In this document: in pieces, positions 47,520 to 59,592 of the stretch
Numbering within the stretch: position 1 is the first letter of the stretch
Layout of the letters: every line of letters starts with the position of its first letter
Assembly (NCBI GenBank): GCA_905182995.1
Contig: CAJJDP010000065.1
Span: 278,146 to 342,145, forward strand
Direction: 5' to 3'
DNA length: 64,000 bases
From: Paramecium octaurelia
Taxonomy: Eukaryota > Ciliophora > Oligohymenophorea > Peniculida > Parameciidae
Position numbers and translations under genes: made by a program
Notes under the pieces: model-generated
The model's database searches: none
What the model was told of the DNA's origin: nothing
What the model saw: the letters and a program-made list of their open reading frames with translations, nothing else

Positions 47520-49172
47520 TCATCCCTCATTAAGGATTTAATCTATTACAGGTTATAATTCTCTCATATACTCTTCAACTATCCTCAGATCCTATAAATG
47601 TTAGACGAAACTTAAAATATAATTTCCTTATGATTACAACCTACTACTTAAAAGTGTCTGTACTAATTCCTAAAATTAGAATATGTCTCTTACAAAATCA
47701 TTTTTTTGATCACAAGCAACAATTAATTTTAGTTGTAATAATTTCTTTTAGAGCTTCAATCTATCTTCTTTGTATTCTAAGTCATTCAACTAATTGCAAA
47801 ACTCAACTAAATAACGCTAAAAATGTCTATCAAACTATTTAGATCTCTCTATGTATTTAAATTCATCTTTCAAATGTTCAGAATTACAAAGTAACTTCTT
47901 CTTTTCATCCATTTATTATTAGTACCAATTCCTATTCAAAATAAAAAAAAGTTGTACTAAACTACTCGCAAATACTCATATCTATATATTGACAGCAATT
48001 TCAATTCACTTTTATAAAATTCAGCATCACTTATTTTAGTTGCATTTTATAATTCTACTACTTTTTCTTCTACAAGCTAAATTATGAGTTTGATAATCAA
48101 AAGTCCACTTTGATACAAGAATATATTTTCATTCTTAATTTGCAATAAACACAAGTCTTCTATTATTTGCTTCAAAAATTGATACTTTTCTTGCCAAGCA
48201 TTAAAATAGAATGACGAAATCACTTAAATTGAATGAGAATTAGTTGATTTATTGATTAAGTATTAGTAGATACAGGAAGAGACCCATGACCAATCTGCCC
48301 TATCATTAGGGTCTTCTTGAATCATTTTAAGAATTAATTGTTTTAAGATATCACTAATTTATAGAGTGCTCCTTTCAATTTTCTCTTTAAAATTAACATT
48401 CTTTTCTTATTTCGATAATAAGCCATATAACATCTCATAGAAGACAACGCCTAATGAATAAATATCCGCTTTGTAAGGTGAATAGTATTATTTTTTATCA
48501 ACTTCTGGTGCTATATAAAATTAAGTGCCTACAAATGAACATGTTTTAGTTAACATGTTTTCTATATATTTTGCCAAATTAACATCTGTTATTTTGATCA
48601 CTCCCCCTTTAACTAATATATTTTCTGGCTTTATGTCTCTATGACAATAGTTTATTTCATGGAGACTATAAAATTAATTTAAATAAATACCATTTCTATC
48701 CTTCAACTATTTATATTAGTATATCAACAGCTTCTTCTTCTGTTAACCTTTTGTTCTCCTTTTATTCTATATACTCTTTAAGATTTTCTTATAAAATAAG
48801 TTATTCTATTTACAATCACATAGTTCTAAAACTATATTGTAGTGCTCTGAGGTTTCAAAGTGATCCAAGAGAGATATGACATTCTTATTATTGCTTTTCT
48901 TACACTTCTATAATATTTTAATCTCTAAATCATAGGATTCTTTTAATCTTTCTGCAGTCAACTTTTTTTCTTTAATTGCCTTCTTTGATATCTATTTTAA
49001 TGCAACATAATTATTAGTTTCGAGATGTTTTGCTTCGTAGACCTAGATTAAGGAATTTAAGTACGGTGCACATCAACCCTACTCCTAGTTAATTTTTATT
49101 GTTGCAAATATAATTGCCAATAACTCTAGCCTTATTCATAGCAATAGTTGAATCTTTGATTGATTATTCCAT
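47520..49172 (-). CDS. Serine/threonine protein kinase (ULK-like look) with long C-terminal helical region
   Basis: The kinase domain has YVALKQISKKA (catalytic Lys), NVISLLDHFETSEHYNIVLE, INYCHRDIKPENIL, then DVNLAKY in the DFG position, and GTQFYIAPEV. The Asp of the DFG is kept but Phe-Gly is Val-Asn. The glycine loop is poor (LGVGLMCTV). The activity of this form is uncertain. Four introns (about 49,040, 48,810, 48,675 and 47,945; 22-26 nt) hold the frame. The C-terminal 250 residues are helical and Lys/Leu-rich, without a known domain. The hinge region resembles ULK/ATG1-type kinases, but this is weak. Confidence 0.82.
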
Positions 49173-49220
49173 GCTTCTCTATATATATAAGGATAATAAT
49201 ATATAAAAAATAAAATATTA

Positions 49221-50087
49221 TCAGGCCACAGACACATTTCGAACTTTAGAGGTTCGTTTATGATCTACTGGAGTTAACTATCTTTTGAACTAAGGCAAAG
49301 TGACATTTAAATCTATCATTTTTTTATTTATAATATATTGAGGTCTTCTCTAACCTTAAGGAGCTGTCGTTGGCTTGACAGTCTGATTCAAATTACTACT
49401 ATTATCTATGGATTTTTCAGATACTTTTTTGATCTGAAATGATCTATCACATTATTTCATTTCCTTCTCTAAGTTTTCTGCCTATTATTATATTTTCTTT
49501 CTGTATTCATTTGCATCGAAATTATCAACGAACATGTGCTCTATTTAATTTATACTTTACTACTTGTCAAATCTCTGATTTATTGTTTCATCGCCAGAGA
49601 ATGTCGATTAATACTGTTAGTATTCATCTATTTTTTATAGACTTCTTAGTGATCTTATTATTTTTATTCAATTGGCTTAGGTTCCTTCACATTTACAACT
49701 TGAACATCTATCTTCTTTTTATGAGAGAATTTTCTAACGAGGGATTTATTAGTTGTGGTGTGATCGGAGAAAGAAAAATTTTAATTCAATTCTCCTAAAT
49801 CTATTGTTGGTTTATCTACTAGTTTGAGTGTCAAGGCCTAAAAGGAGTCTATGGTTGGTCTTATATTATATTCCTGGTCATCCAATAAAATTGAAGAGTT
49901 CTAGCAATCAACTTGGTAAATATTGATAGCTGATCTTTCATTTATGTCACTATTACTTAATCTAATGCATAGATTCGCATTTCAAAAATGACGGAATCTT
50001 TGCGTCTATTTTATGTTCTCTTATCAGTTTTCGGGCCTTATGTATTATTTATTTGACTATGTCATCTACTATAATTTCGGAAATCAT
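49221..50087 (-). CDS. Hypothetical protein, disordered and basic
   Basis: Three exons are joined by a 22-nt intron near 49,940 and a 20-nt intron near 49,540. The N-terminus is helical (EIIVDDIVKQIIHKARKL). The rest is Lys/Gln/Ser/Thr-rich and probably disordered, with a short coiled stretch and a basic end (DHKRTSKVRNVSVA). No domain was recognised. It lies between two kinase genes on the same strand, 48 bp from one and 43 bp from the other. Confidence 0.6.
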
Positions 50088-50129
50088 ATGAGGTTGTACT
50101 AATTTAATATATATATAAATAATAATTTA

Positions 50130-50948
50130 TCAAAATAAATGGGCATCGTCCTTCACTTCTTAAAGGTAGGGATGGTCATAAATAATGTCTAGAGTAGTTC
50201 TAGTAGTTGAATCTGGCTAAAGAAATTGCTCCAGAAAGTTCTGTGTGATTAGATCTATTTATTATTTTGACAATTTTTAAACGAGTGCCCAATACTATTA
50301 CCATTTTTTTTATTGAATCAATTTCCACAACTTACAATTTGCACTCGGTTTAGTTGATTTGAAAGGCAAAAAACCCAAAATTAACTAAAATAAGGTAACT
50401 CCTAATGAAAACACATCACTCTTTATAAGTACTTGAGTATTTATGTTCTCACTGTTGTGTCCTCCCAAGAGTGTTTCCTAGTGTAATTCAGGAGGCATAT
50501 AATTGAGAGTGCCCACAGTTCTCTTGGCTGTGCAATTGCTTAGCAGTTCTGCAAAGCCAAAATCACATAAAACTAATCCCCCTTCTTTGTCAATCAAAAT
50601 ATTCTCCAATTTGATGTCTCTATGAACCACTTGGTTTTGATGAACATAGTTTATGATTTTGATCAAAGTCTTGCATATTTCCTTTATCATGAGCGTGTTT
50701 AGTTTTTGAGATTTGAGTACTTCAAACAAATCATGTGTCTGAAGTCTTTCCAAAACCAAGTAGTTATCCGTATACGTAATGAGTTTTACTATGTGATTAC
50801 TTTTGAGGAGTTCTAAAATTTGAACTTCCTTCATTCTGGACTGTATAGAGTAGAATGATTTATATTCCTTGATTACATAATCAGGATCCTCGGTAAGGAA
50901 CACATTAGACGAAGATCCTTCACTCAGTAGAGTGGTCTTGTTGTGCAT
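50130..50948 (-). CDS. Compact serine/threonine protein kinase (single exon)
   Basis: About 272 residues, hardly more than a kinase domain. Motifs are EGSSSNVFL (glycine-poor loop), DYVIKEY (catalytic Lys), NQVVHRDIKLENILID, CDFGFAEL and VGTLNYMPPE. All catalytic residues are present except that the glycine loop is degenerate (Ser in two Gly positions), as in some active ciliate kinases. There are no introns. A short C-terminal lobe ends RTTLDIIYDHPYLQE, the usual end of the fold. It starts divergently from the pseudokinase-MORN gene, 74 bp away. Confidence 0.85.
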
Positions 50949-51022
50949 ATGCTTTTAAGAATGATTGATTTATAATTATAAAAGAATAAAAAGGGATATA
51001 TATTTTATTCAGTTATAAATTA

Positions 51023-53318
51023 ATGGGTTAGGCAGATAGTAAATAAGAGAAGGATTTTTTAAGAAAGATTGACTCGTAGTACGAATTCATCAAACACCTG
51101 AATGATGCAAGTTAATCATCATAATTATAAAGTAGGGTACGGGGATGGTAAATTGTTCGGTAAGAAGAATGACAAGTCCCAAATGATCGTATTAAAGAAC
51201 ATTAGTGTTCCAGATGAAGCTAGTTATTAAGCTTGGAAGAATAAATTATAGATGAGACAATCCTTAAAGCATAGTAATATTATTGAGTTGAAAGGTATGC
51301 ATAACGAATCCTATGAATTAGAATCAATTTAATCGGAAGAAGAGCAAGTTTGCAGTACCTTTTATAAGGTGAACCTCGTATTTGAATACATCCCTCAGAC
51401 TCTGAAGGATGCAATTGAGCAAAGGAAACAAGCAGGTGCCTATTATGGAGAATAAGAGATTTTATAAATGCTGAATGGAGCAATAGATGGTTTGGCCAAA
51501 TTACAAGAGTTTAAGATTGCCCATCAAAATCTGAGAGTGCAAACCTTATCCTATCAAAATGGAAACATCAAGGTGAGTGACATCCCCTTATTAGCCAATA
51601 TCACATCCTTTGCAGCTGTTTTACAAGATTATGGAGATGCTTCTCAAGGCAACTATCTCTCTCCAATATTGACTAAGGCAGTCTACGAGAGCAATCATAT
51701 GCCTCAACATAACTTATTCAAATCAGATGTGTATACTCTTGGAATGATATTCCTTTAAGTTTGTTTACTATAACCTTAGGATAATTGTTATGATTACTTT
51801 GAAGGGAAAATAAACATGCAATAATTGTTCACCAACATTGAATAAGCCAGGACCATTTACACATCTGAATTAGTTGAAATCATAGAAGAAATGCTAGAAC
51901 AGAGTGAAAACGATAGACCTGATTTTATCTAGTTGAGAAACAAAAGAAAACAAACTACCCACAAATAGGAACCTCAATTTGCAGAGCAGAATTCTCGTTA
52001 ATAGGATGAGGAATACTAGATGATGTTCTATAAGAATAGCGATAATTAATTTGAAGTCAATCAATCAGTCTAGCCTTCTTATCAGGATGAAGGGCCATTT
52101 CCATTACTGGAAGACAATTATGATGAGTTACATCCCCCCTTGAAAGATCCAAAACCAGCTAGTTACAATGACCATGATATCTTGATTCACAACGCTGACA
52201 TCACCAGAAATTCTATCTGTATAAATAATAATATAGAATGTAGCTCCTATGAAGTAAAACAACTCAATTGGATATATTCCAAAATCATAAATCTAAGAAA
52301 TTCAAGTTCAACCAATCTCATTTGCTTAGAATACTCATATCTTAAATTAAGACCTTTACAGAATTCCAGATCTACCAAAATAAAATATCAAATATGATTC
52401 TCAAACCAATACTAGTTTATACAAAGACTATGCACAACCCAAAAAATAAGACGCTTATACTCAATCAAGTCTACTATTCAATAACAACAACGATCAGCAA
52501 AAATCCAATATCCAAATATAACAATATGTTACATCCTATTAACCTCAAAGAGAATCATTCAAAGTCAACGATTATATGGATAAATTCCACTTCTCGTCCC
52601 CCAATGACATCAAAGTATTTGAATAAACTCACCATATTGATTACAATCAACCAAGTAGAGAGTCGTATTCATATTACTCCGCTTAGCCATAGAGTAGATT
52701 TATGTCTGCTTAATAATAACCACTAACTTAATAATCAAATTACACTCCTATCTAGGCAGTATCCACCTATCTCCCAAAATAGAATATGTCAGCTTATGTT
52801 AATGAAACCTATCCAAATGGATAAAGATATGTTGGGGAGAAGATCAATGGCAAAAAAGAAGGCAGAGGAAGATTATACTACAAAGAGGGAGGCTATTATG
52901 ATGGAAACTGGAAGAATGACAGGATTAGTGGGCAAGGTATAATATAAATGTATATTAAATTAAGGAGTCTTATATTATGCAAGTGGAAGACCTGCCTATG
53001 ATGGAGAATGGGTTGATGATAAATTTTAAGGATAAGGCATCTTATATAATGATACTCCAAAAATTGAAGAGATCAATTACAGAAATCTAGAGGATATTGG
53101 AAAGTAATTTATTTCTTTATTCTTAAAGTGCTTGGACCAAATATGTTGGGTAATTTTATGATGACAACAAAAATGGATAAGGAACTCTCTATTTTTTGAA
53201 TGGTGATCGTTTTGAAGGAAATTTTTAAGATGATAATGTCTAAGGATAAGGTAGGTACATTTCAATTGGAGGATAAGTAATCTAAGGAATTTGGAACTTT
53301 AATCGTTTTGTGTAATGA
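51023..53318 (+). CDS. Pseudokinase fused to C-terminal MORN repeats
   Basis: The N-terminal 330 residues follow a protein-kinase outline: GYGDGKLFG, MIVLKNISVP, SNIIELKGMH, LVFEYIPQTL and LFKSDVYTLGMIF. The catalytic loop reads IAHQNLRVQTL where HRDLKPEN is expected, and DIP stands for DFG, so both key Asp functions look lost. A Gln/Tyr/Ser-rich linker follows. Then come at least four MORN repeats (YPNGQRYVGEKINGKKEGRG, YYDGNWKNDRISGQG, YDGEWVDDKFQGQG, RFEGNFQDDNVQGQG), which usually bind membranes or pack at the cell cortex. A 22-nt intron near 51,108, a 25-nt intron near 52,220, and others near 52,937 and 53,105 hold the frame. Ends at TGA 53316-53318. Confidence 0.85.
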
Positions 53319-53360
53319 AATTCTATTTTTTATATTAAGTAATATTTAAATTTTCATCAT

Positions 53361-54441
53361 TCATTTAAATATTTTCGTACATTTATTCCATTCCCTTTTA
53401 TTGGATGCACATCTATATGATAATTAAGGAGATGTGTTCGAGTTGTTTTTATCTAAATTTTAAGTTCTTTATGAATGAATAGTTATTTAATTATTAAGTT
53501 GATTATATTGATTCTCTTAATTGCTATTGCAGGTGCTCCTTTATGAATTCAATGGAGAAGAACTAACTTTAGTTGGATTTTCTTATTTCTTCTCATTGAA
53601 CACGATAGCCTCTCTCAAATTTTTATTGGTTTAAACTAATTATTTGATCTGTTGACTCTATGTTGAAACAATCTCATTCAATTCCTGTTCTGTTTATAAC
53701 AGTTTCTCTTGTAATGACTCAAACTATTTATTGGCTACCAATATCATATGCTTTAATTGCTAATTCTTTTATTATAAATCCAATGAATTTAAACGTTCTT
53801 AATTGAGTTCACTCATATTTTGCTTGAGTTGCTGTTGCATCTTCTACAGAATAGATTGCTGTTCTGCTGTTTGATTATGCAATAGAGTGATTTCTTAATC
53901 AGCATCAATTAGAGTTTGCTTTAAACTATTTAAGAGATTCATGGATTTTTCCATGCCTTAATAGCTCTATATATGCATAATCTAATTATTGCAATTTTAT
54001 GTATACATAAATCATTTGCATCTTCTCCAAATAAGAGATGATATAATTTTACTCTTTTGAATCTCTTATTAGATTGCCAATTAATTTTATTGCCTCAAAG
54101 TAGCATTTCTGAAATCCTTCAAACATTATCTCCTTTTTATCCAAAGGCTATTTTTATTGAAAACTATAATATTCCTCTTGCTCCGTACTCATAACAACAG
54201 AGAGCTCATTTTTCAAATTTGATGGCTTCACTTTCTATAATAACCCAATAAATTGATCCAATTCAAGTTTCAAGTTCGAATCCTTTGCAATATCTTGCGA
54301 TACCAATTTTTCCAATGATTCAATTGACTGATCTGATTACAAGGTCGCCATAGATTAGTGTGATTGTTGGTTGGTCGATTTACTTATTGATTGATAATAT
54401 TGTCTATCATCTTCTATACATTGTAGTTATTCTAGAGACAT
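53361..54441 (-). CDS. Coiled-coil protein of unknown function
   Basis: About 350 residues. An N-terminal Gln/Ser-rich part is followed by helices (LEKLVSQDIAKDSNLKLELD) and a long coiled coil (QKMQQQLKQNMSELNQ, then LQEKLLQTEQELNEIV), ending in a Ser/Asn-rich tail. One 25-nt intron near 53,990 is required. There is no enzyme motif. It converges with the pseudokinase-MORN gene, with 42 bp between stops. Confidence 0.7.
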
Positions 54442-54509
54442 TGTTAATTTAATATCTGTTAAATTATATTAATTAATAATTTAGTTGCTATGTATACTAA
54501 TTATATAAT

Positions 54510-55057
54510 TCAATCATACACTCTTCTAAAACCTACGTGAGTCTCCACCATATTGGTATCCAACTCAACCTTAGTAGTATTTCCATTCAGAAAATCTTTG
54601 TCGCAATATAAACTTGAGATTTGCATATTTAGACTTCCATAAACTGTTTACGTATCAATTTTTTATTTATTTAACTCACCATTTTGTTTATTTATCTAGA
54701 TATTGATTCGATTATACATCGGAAAGTAATGCTTTAGTTATTTAATCCTCTTCTCTATATTAATTAGATTTCATTTTATGCAATTCTTCTCGTATAACAT
54801 GCATATCATCTCTGCTAACCTTTAAATCATCCTTGATTTTGTTTAAAATATTCTATTTTAATATGAATACCCATTACAAATAACTTATCAATGTGATCTT
54901 TCACATTCATTTACATTGAATTCTCAAAACTCTGTTGCACTATTTCAAATTGATCCTGTGGTTTTTCTGTTTCCTAATTAGCATTCTTTGAATTTAGAGA
55001 TGTTAGAGATTATTGATTTTATGATCCCATATGTAACCTCTTCCCATGCTTATGCAT
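54510..55057 (-). CDS. Hypothetical coiled-coil protein (about 165 aa)
   Basis: Three exons joined by introns near 54,865 (25 nt) and 54,705 (22 nt). The N-terminal part is Gln/Ser/Asn-rich and the centre a short coiled coil (IKDDLKVSRDDMHVIREELH). The C-terminal 50 residues look folded (VYGSLNMQISSLYCDKDF). No family is recognised. Confidence 0.6.
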
Positions 55058-55234
55058 AATAATATAATTTATTAAATATATGCTTATATTATGCATTATT
55101 TATAATAACAAATCAGTAATTACAAGTTGATTGACATCTCAATATTGATTTATTAATAAATTGATGATATTCAGATAATGTTCAATATAAAAAATCTATG
55201 TTTTAATATATTATTGGTATTGAAGTAAATTATA

Positions 55235-55744
55235 TCAACATTATTTTCTAATTGAATTAAGTGGTCGCTGACCTGATGTTGAAAACTTACTTTTTCTTGT
55301 TTCCTTTCTTGAAAATACTTGAATGGGTTCTTCAGATTCACTTCCATCATCGTTTTTTACTTGTACCAATTCTGAAAACTGTACTTTTTTGCCTATCAGT
55401 TTTTCTGATTGAGTTTTCTGATGAATCATCTTTAGAGATGTTGAACTATTTCGATCTGTTTGTTTTCCTAAAATGAGGTCTATGCTATCAAATCCAAAGT
55501 CTGTGGTTTCGGTTTTTATGTGTTTTTGAGAGTTACTTAGATACTTATCAGGTAAACTAAATGGGTCAGAAAAGAAATCCCATTTTTTTAAGGATTCCTA
55601 TCCTACCCTAGAGAGATTTTACTTCTGTTCCTCTGCAAAGTAATTGGACAGTTGAGGCTAACTTGAGTTATGTTTATGACTTGATCTGACATAATATGGC
55701 TTTTAAGGAGTTTTGAATTCAGCAAAATAGGAATCGAAATTCAT
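55235..55744 (-). CDS. Hypothetical protein, single exon (169 aa)
   Basis: ATG 55744 to TGA 55235 with no introns. The product is polar and low in hydrophobic residues, with short motifs such as FDSYFAEFKTPQKPYY and a basic/acidic C-terminus. It is probably disordered. The kinase gene on the same strand ends only 21 bp upstream. No family recognised. Confidence 0.6.
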
Positions 55745-55764
55745 TTAATTATTTTTTTATAACA

Positions 55765-56771
55765 TCATATCCCTTATTGAAACTTAATTTTATTACTCGC
55801 ACTCATGGCATTCTGAGCAATACTCGCTAATTAAATTGAGCAATCCTTAATGTTCATATCATTTAAATATTGTAAAACATATTTAATATTTGGTCTTTCT
55901 TTGGGATTCATTCTGAGCATATTTTCAATTAAGGGCTACAAATATTTAGGTAGAGTGGCCAAGATCTTTGGCAATTTCGGTTGTTTATCATTGACAAATT
56001 CCAAATACATGGGTAAGGATGAGACTCCCTTCCAATTCGAATCCTAGGATATGAGGACAATTTTACATTCAAGCTTCCCAAGAGTTCAGCTATTTAAGAC
56101 ATGATCTCAATTTCTGATCTTCCATCAAATAAAATTTTGCCTGTTAATAATTCTATCAATGTGCAGCCTAGGGACCAAATATCAATTGATGCATCATATT
56201 CTTTTAACCCGAAGAATAATTCGGGAGCCCTGTAATTCTTGGTGCAAGTTTGAGGAGTCATCAAATCTCTTACCTGAGTGGAAATGCCAAAGTCTCCTAA
56301 TTTAACTTATCCTTCTGCTGTCACAAAGACATTGCTTGGCTTAATATCTCTGTGAAGGATATTTTATTAATGTAAATAATTCAAGGCTTCACAAAGCTCT
56401 CTGAATATATAGAGTTGGCAATCGTTAATGGAGAATAATAGTTCATGAAGTGGTGCCATATATTCCATCGTTAAACACAGGTATTTTTTGTATTCAAATT
56501 TTTCTGTGAAAGCATCTAGGAAATTGACAATATTGGGATGATGTAACGTACTCAAAAACTTGTATTCATTTAACTAAGTATGATCTTGAGGGTCAGAAGG
56601 CTATGTTAAATTCGAATTAATGCTTACTTTTCTGTAATACCTTTTCAAGACTAAAGGGGTGTGTTTTTTATTGGGAGGATCATTTTCTGATCTTCTTTCG
56701 ATCAGGTATACTTTGCCTGCATATCCTTTGAATAGACATTTGATTTTTGTGTAACTCTGATTCTGCTACAT
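55765..56771 (-). CDS. Serine/threonine protein kinase
   Basis: A compact kinase of about 320 residues. Motifs are FKGYAGKVYLIE (glycine loop with one Gly replaced by Ala), LVLKRYY (catalytic Lys), HPNIVNFLDAF, ILHRDIKPSNVFV, GDFGISTQ, NYRAPELFFG and DIWSLGCTLIELLTG. All catalytic residues are present. DFGIS recalls MAP2K/STE kinases, while the YRAPE activation-loop end recalls CMGC kinases, so the group is uncertain. Introns near 56,610 (27 nt) and 56,055 (23 nt) are required. The last 60 residues are a short helical tail. Confidence 0.88.
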
Positions 56772-57141
56772 TTTATTTGATTTTAAATTTAATTATTTTC
56801 ACAATTTGTTTCAATCTTTGCTCAAAAGGTATAAAAATCACAATACTCTGCGATCATCACTTGTAAGTTGGGTCACTTTTATGATGGAATAATTGATTAA
56901 CTAATATAAATTTCAATAAAATTTATTGTGTATTAACTGAAATAACTGTCTAATTATTTATATTTTAGTTAATAATTTTAATATATGAATATTTATTCAC
57001 AAAAATGTATTCAGTTTCATATGTTCTTTTAACAAATCTATATAGTAAAGTACAATTTTGAATTCTTTTTATTTGCAATCTAATATTGCAAATGCTTAGA
57101 TTAAATGAAAAAAAATTTAAAAATTTAGATATTATTTTTTA
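56772..57141. other. Divergent intergenic region, 370 bp
   Basis: AT-rich spacer between a minus-strand kinase and RPL19. It should hold the promoter of a highly expressed ribosomal gene. No motif could be assigned. Confidence 0.4.
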
Positions 57142-57710
57142 ATGGTTAATCTCCGCCTCTAAAAAAGATTGGCTTCCACATAATTGAAGGTTGGTGTCAA
57201 CAGAGTTTGGTTAGACCCAAATGAAGCAAGTGAAATCAGTCTTGCAAATTCAAGAATGTCAATTAGAAAATTAATTAAAGATGGTTTGATTATGAGAAGA
57301 TTGAGAACAATTCACTCAAGAGCTAGAGCAAGAAGATTCCTTGAAGCAAAGAGAAGAGGCAGACACACTGGTACTGGTAAGAGAAGAGGTACAAGAGAGG
57401 CAAGAATGCCAACCAAAGTTCTTTGGATCAGAAGACAAAGAGTTTTAAGAAGATTGCTCAGAAAATATAGAGCCGCAAAGAAAATTGACAGATAATAGTA
57501 AAAAATCATTAATAAGTTAGATATCACGAATTTTATTTGGCTTCAAAAGGTAATCAATACAAAAACAAAAAAGTTCTTATCGAGGCAATTCATGAAACTA
57601 AATAAGAAAAAGTCAGAGTTGATAAAATCGAGAAGGAATAAAATGACAGAAGAGAAAAGAATAAGGCTCAAAGAACCAAGAAAACCTAAAACAAATTTGC
57701 TGCTGAATGA
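57142..57710 (+). CDS. RPL19: 60S ribosomal protein L19 (eL19)
   Basis: The protein starts MVNLRLQKRLASTQLKVGVN and continues [31 protein letters not shown] and [20 protein letters not shown], the unmistakable eL19 core. One 23-nt intron (57498-57520) leads to the eukaryotic helical extension ([20 protein letters not shown], ending in NKFAAE). The extension forms part of the intersubunit bridges of the large subunit. Length is about 180 residues, as expected. Confidence 0.97.
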
Positions 57711-57882
57711 TATTTACATATTTAGTACAATAATCAATAAATTGTTATCATATTTATATAATGGATTGTATGGTGTTCTGGACCTCTAATATGGTCAAGT
57801 ATATATAGTGTAGTCATTAATTAAATTAGGCGACGATTCCTATTTTGTATATTAAAAAAAGATTTAAATTAATTTTTAGACA

Positions 57883-58434
57883 ATGGTAACTATAACAATT
57901 AAATAAAGGCTGACGCTAAACAATAACCTGTTCAATAGCCAAAAGGCAAAAAGGGAAAGAAAACTGGAGAAGAAACTACTTAATAAGTCGTAGCTACTTT
58001 GGGACCAAATGTGGCTGGAAATGAATTAGTATTTGGAGTGGCTCACATCTTATCTACATGGAATGACACCTTTATTCATATCACCGATTTGACAGGCAGA
58101 GAAACATTAGCCAGAGTAACTGGTGGAATGAAAGTTAAATCAGACAGAGAAGAATCATCTCCATATGCAGCCATGCAAGCAGCCAAAGATGTTTATGAGA
58201 AATTGAAAACACTCAAAATTAATGCTTTGCATATTAAATTAAGAGCAAGAGGAGGTATTAAATTGTATTTATACACGTTTAGGTGTTGACACAAGATAAC
58301 CAGGACCAGGTGCTTAAGCTGCTTTGAGAGCATTGGCTCGTCTTGGCCTTAAAATTGGTAGAATTGAAGATGTTACTCCAATTCCCACTGACTCAACAAG
58401 AAGACCTGGAGGTAGAAGAGGAAGAAGATTATGA
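57883..58434 (+). CDS. RPS14: 40S ribosomal protein S14 (uS11)
   Basis: The coding sequence has an ATG, then immediately a 23-nt intron (57886-57908), then [18 protein letters not shown]. The uS11 core follows: [49 protein letters not shown] (interrupted by a 28-nt intron, 58255-58282) and [20 protein letters not shown]. The C-terminus ends [13 protein letters not shown], as in other eukaryotes. uS11 binds the 3' domain of 18S rRNA at the platform. The first exon of only three coding bases is unusual. RPL19 lies 172 bp upstream on the same strand. Confidence 0.97.
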
Positions 58435-58485
58435 AAAAGTAAAATACACACATACAGTAAATAATATGTACATATTAATTAAATT

Positions 58486-59565
58486 ATGATATTTGATCTC
58501 TAACCACCATCTCCTTCATTGTCTCCAAATTCTAAGACGAGATTTTATTAGGAACAACTCGATAAGGCTCATGAGATTATTGATCAATTGGAAGTTCTAC
58601 TTTAAGAAAAAGAGCATCAAAAAAAAATACATTCAACAACTTACAATAATATAGAAATTCCTCCTCTCTAATTGAATACAAAATTATCAGGCCTAAATGG
58701 TGAAAGATCAAGAAGTTATGTCACAACTCCCTTGCAATATTCTACACCCAGAGATAGAAGGACCAGATTGTCATTGGGAGGTTAAACCTCTGCAAGATTT
58801 GTAGAGGAAATGAAAAATAGGCATTCAGAACTTGTTTTACAATATAAGGAAGACAACATCTAGAGAGAATGTAAAAATAAAGAATTAAATGATCAAATAT
58901 AAGAATTAAAATCAGAATTGATTTTTTGCTAAGAAAAACAATCTATAACAAAAAAGGAAAAGAAATAAACAGAACAGAAATTAGAAGTCTTGGATAGCCA
59001 AATATAAAGTATCCAGATGTAATTATTGCTATCAAAAGAAAAAGGGACGCTTTTATAACAAAAGATAAAGGAAATTAAAAAGGCAGATGATATCTAAGAA
59101 GCAGAAGTAGAATTAGAAGAAGAAAATAATAATAAAGTACAATTGCATAATTAGGACTCCAAACTAGAATCAGAAAAAAGATTATAAGAATAAGCTCTTA
59201 TTTCTTAAATATCATAAAAACAATAAAATAAAAGCAGTCACAAAAAATTATTGGGATCCTTACAAAAAGAGATTCAATTATTGGAAAATAAGAAACATGA
59301 ACTTTAGAATCAGACTACAGTCTCTCAATTTGAAGAGAAGTAGATTGAAGCTAAAGAAGATCATTTTATTGGTCAATAAAATTTAGTTGTAAATAATATT
59401 AAAATTATTTAGGTTGAAGTTCCTTAAAATTAAAATCTTGTTTTGCCTTCAGAATCTGGAGATTAGGTGAATACATTCATTGAAGAAGATATCCATTCTA
59501 TCAAGTCCTTTAAAAATAAGGAATATAGGTAAAGGAGAAGTTGTGAATCATGCTAAATCTTCTGA
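58486..59565 (+). CDS. Coiled-coil protein of unknown function
   Basis: A single-exon frame from ATG 58486 to TGA 59563-59565, about 359 codons. The N-terminal 100 residues are Ser/Thr/Pro-rich (DLQPPSPSLSPNSKT) with a short basic stretch. The middle is a long coiled coil of Glu, Lys and Gln (EEENNNKVQLHNQDSKLES). No other domain is visible. The RhoGAP gene begins 28 bp downstream on the same strand. Confidence 0.65.
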
Positions 59566-59592
59566 TTAAATTATATAGTTTTAATTAATTTT

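Noticed and set aside
49439-49798. Plus-strand hydrophobic open frame of 119 codons
   Set aside because: Antisense to the coding sequence of the disordered basic protein on the minus strand; its hydrophobic look comes from complementing Lys/Glu codons.
52140-52726. Two plus-strand frames read as separate genes
   Set aside because: They are out-of-frame parts of the linker in the pseudokinase-MORN gene; a 25-nt intron near 52,220 moves the reading to a continuous Gln/Tyr/Ser-rich frame.
57312-57527. Hydrophobic minus-strand frame
   Set aside because: Antisense of RPL19, whose identity is certain.
57592-57789. Lys-rich frame after RPL19
   Set aside because: Out-of-frame reading of the RPL19 C-terminal extension; splicing the 23-nt intron at 57498 gives the correct frame.
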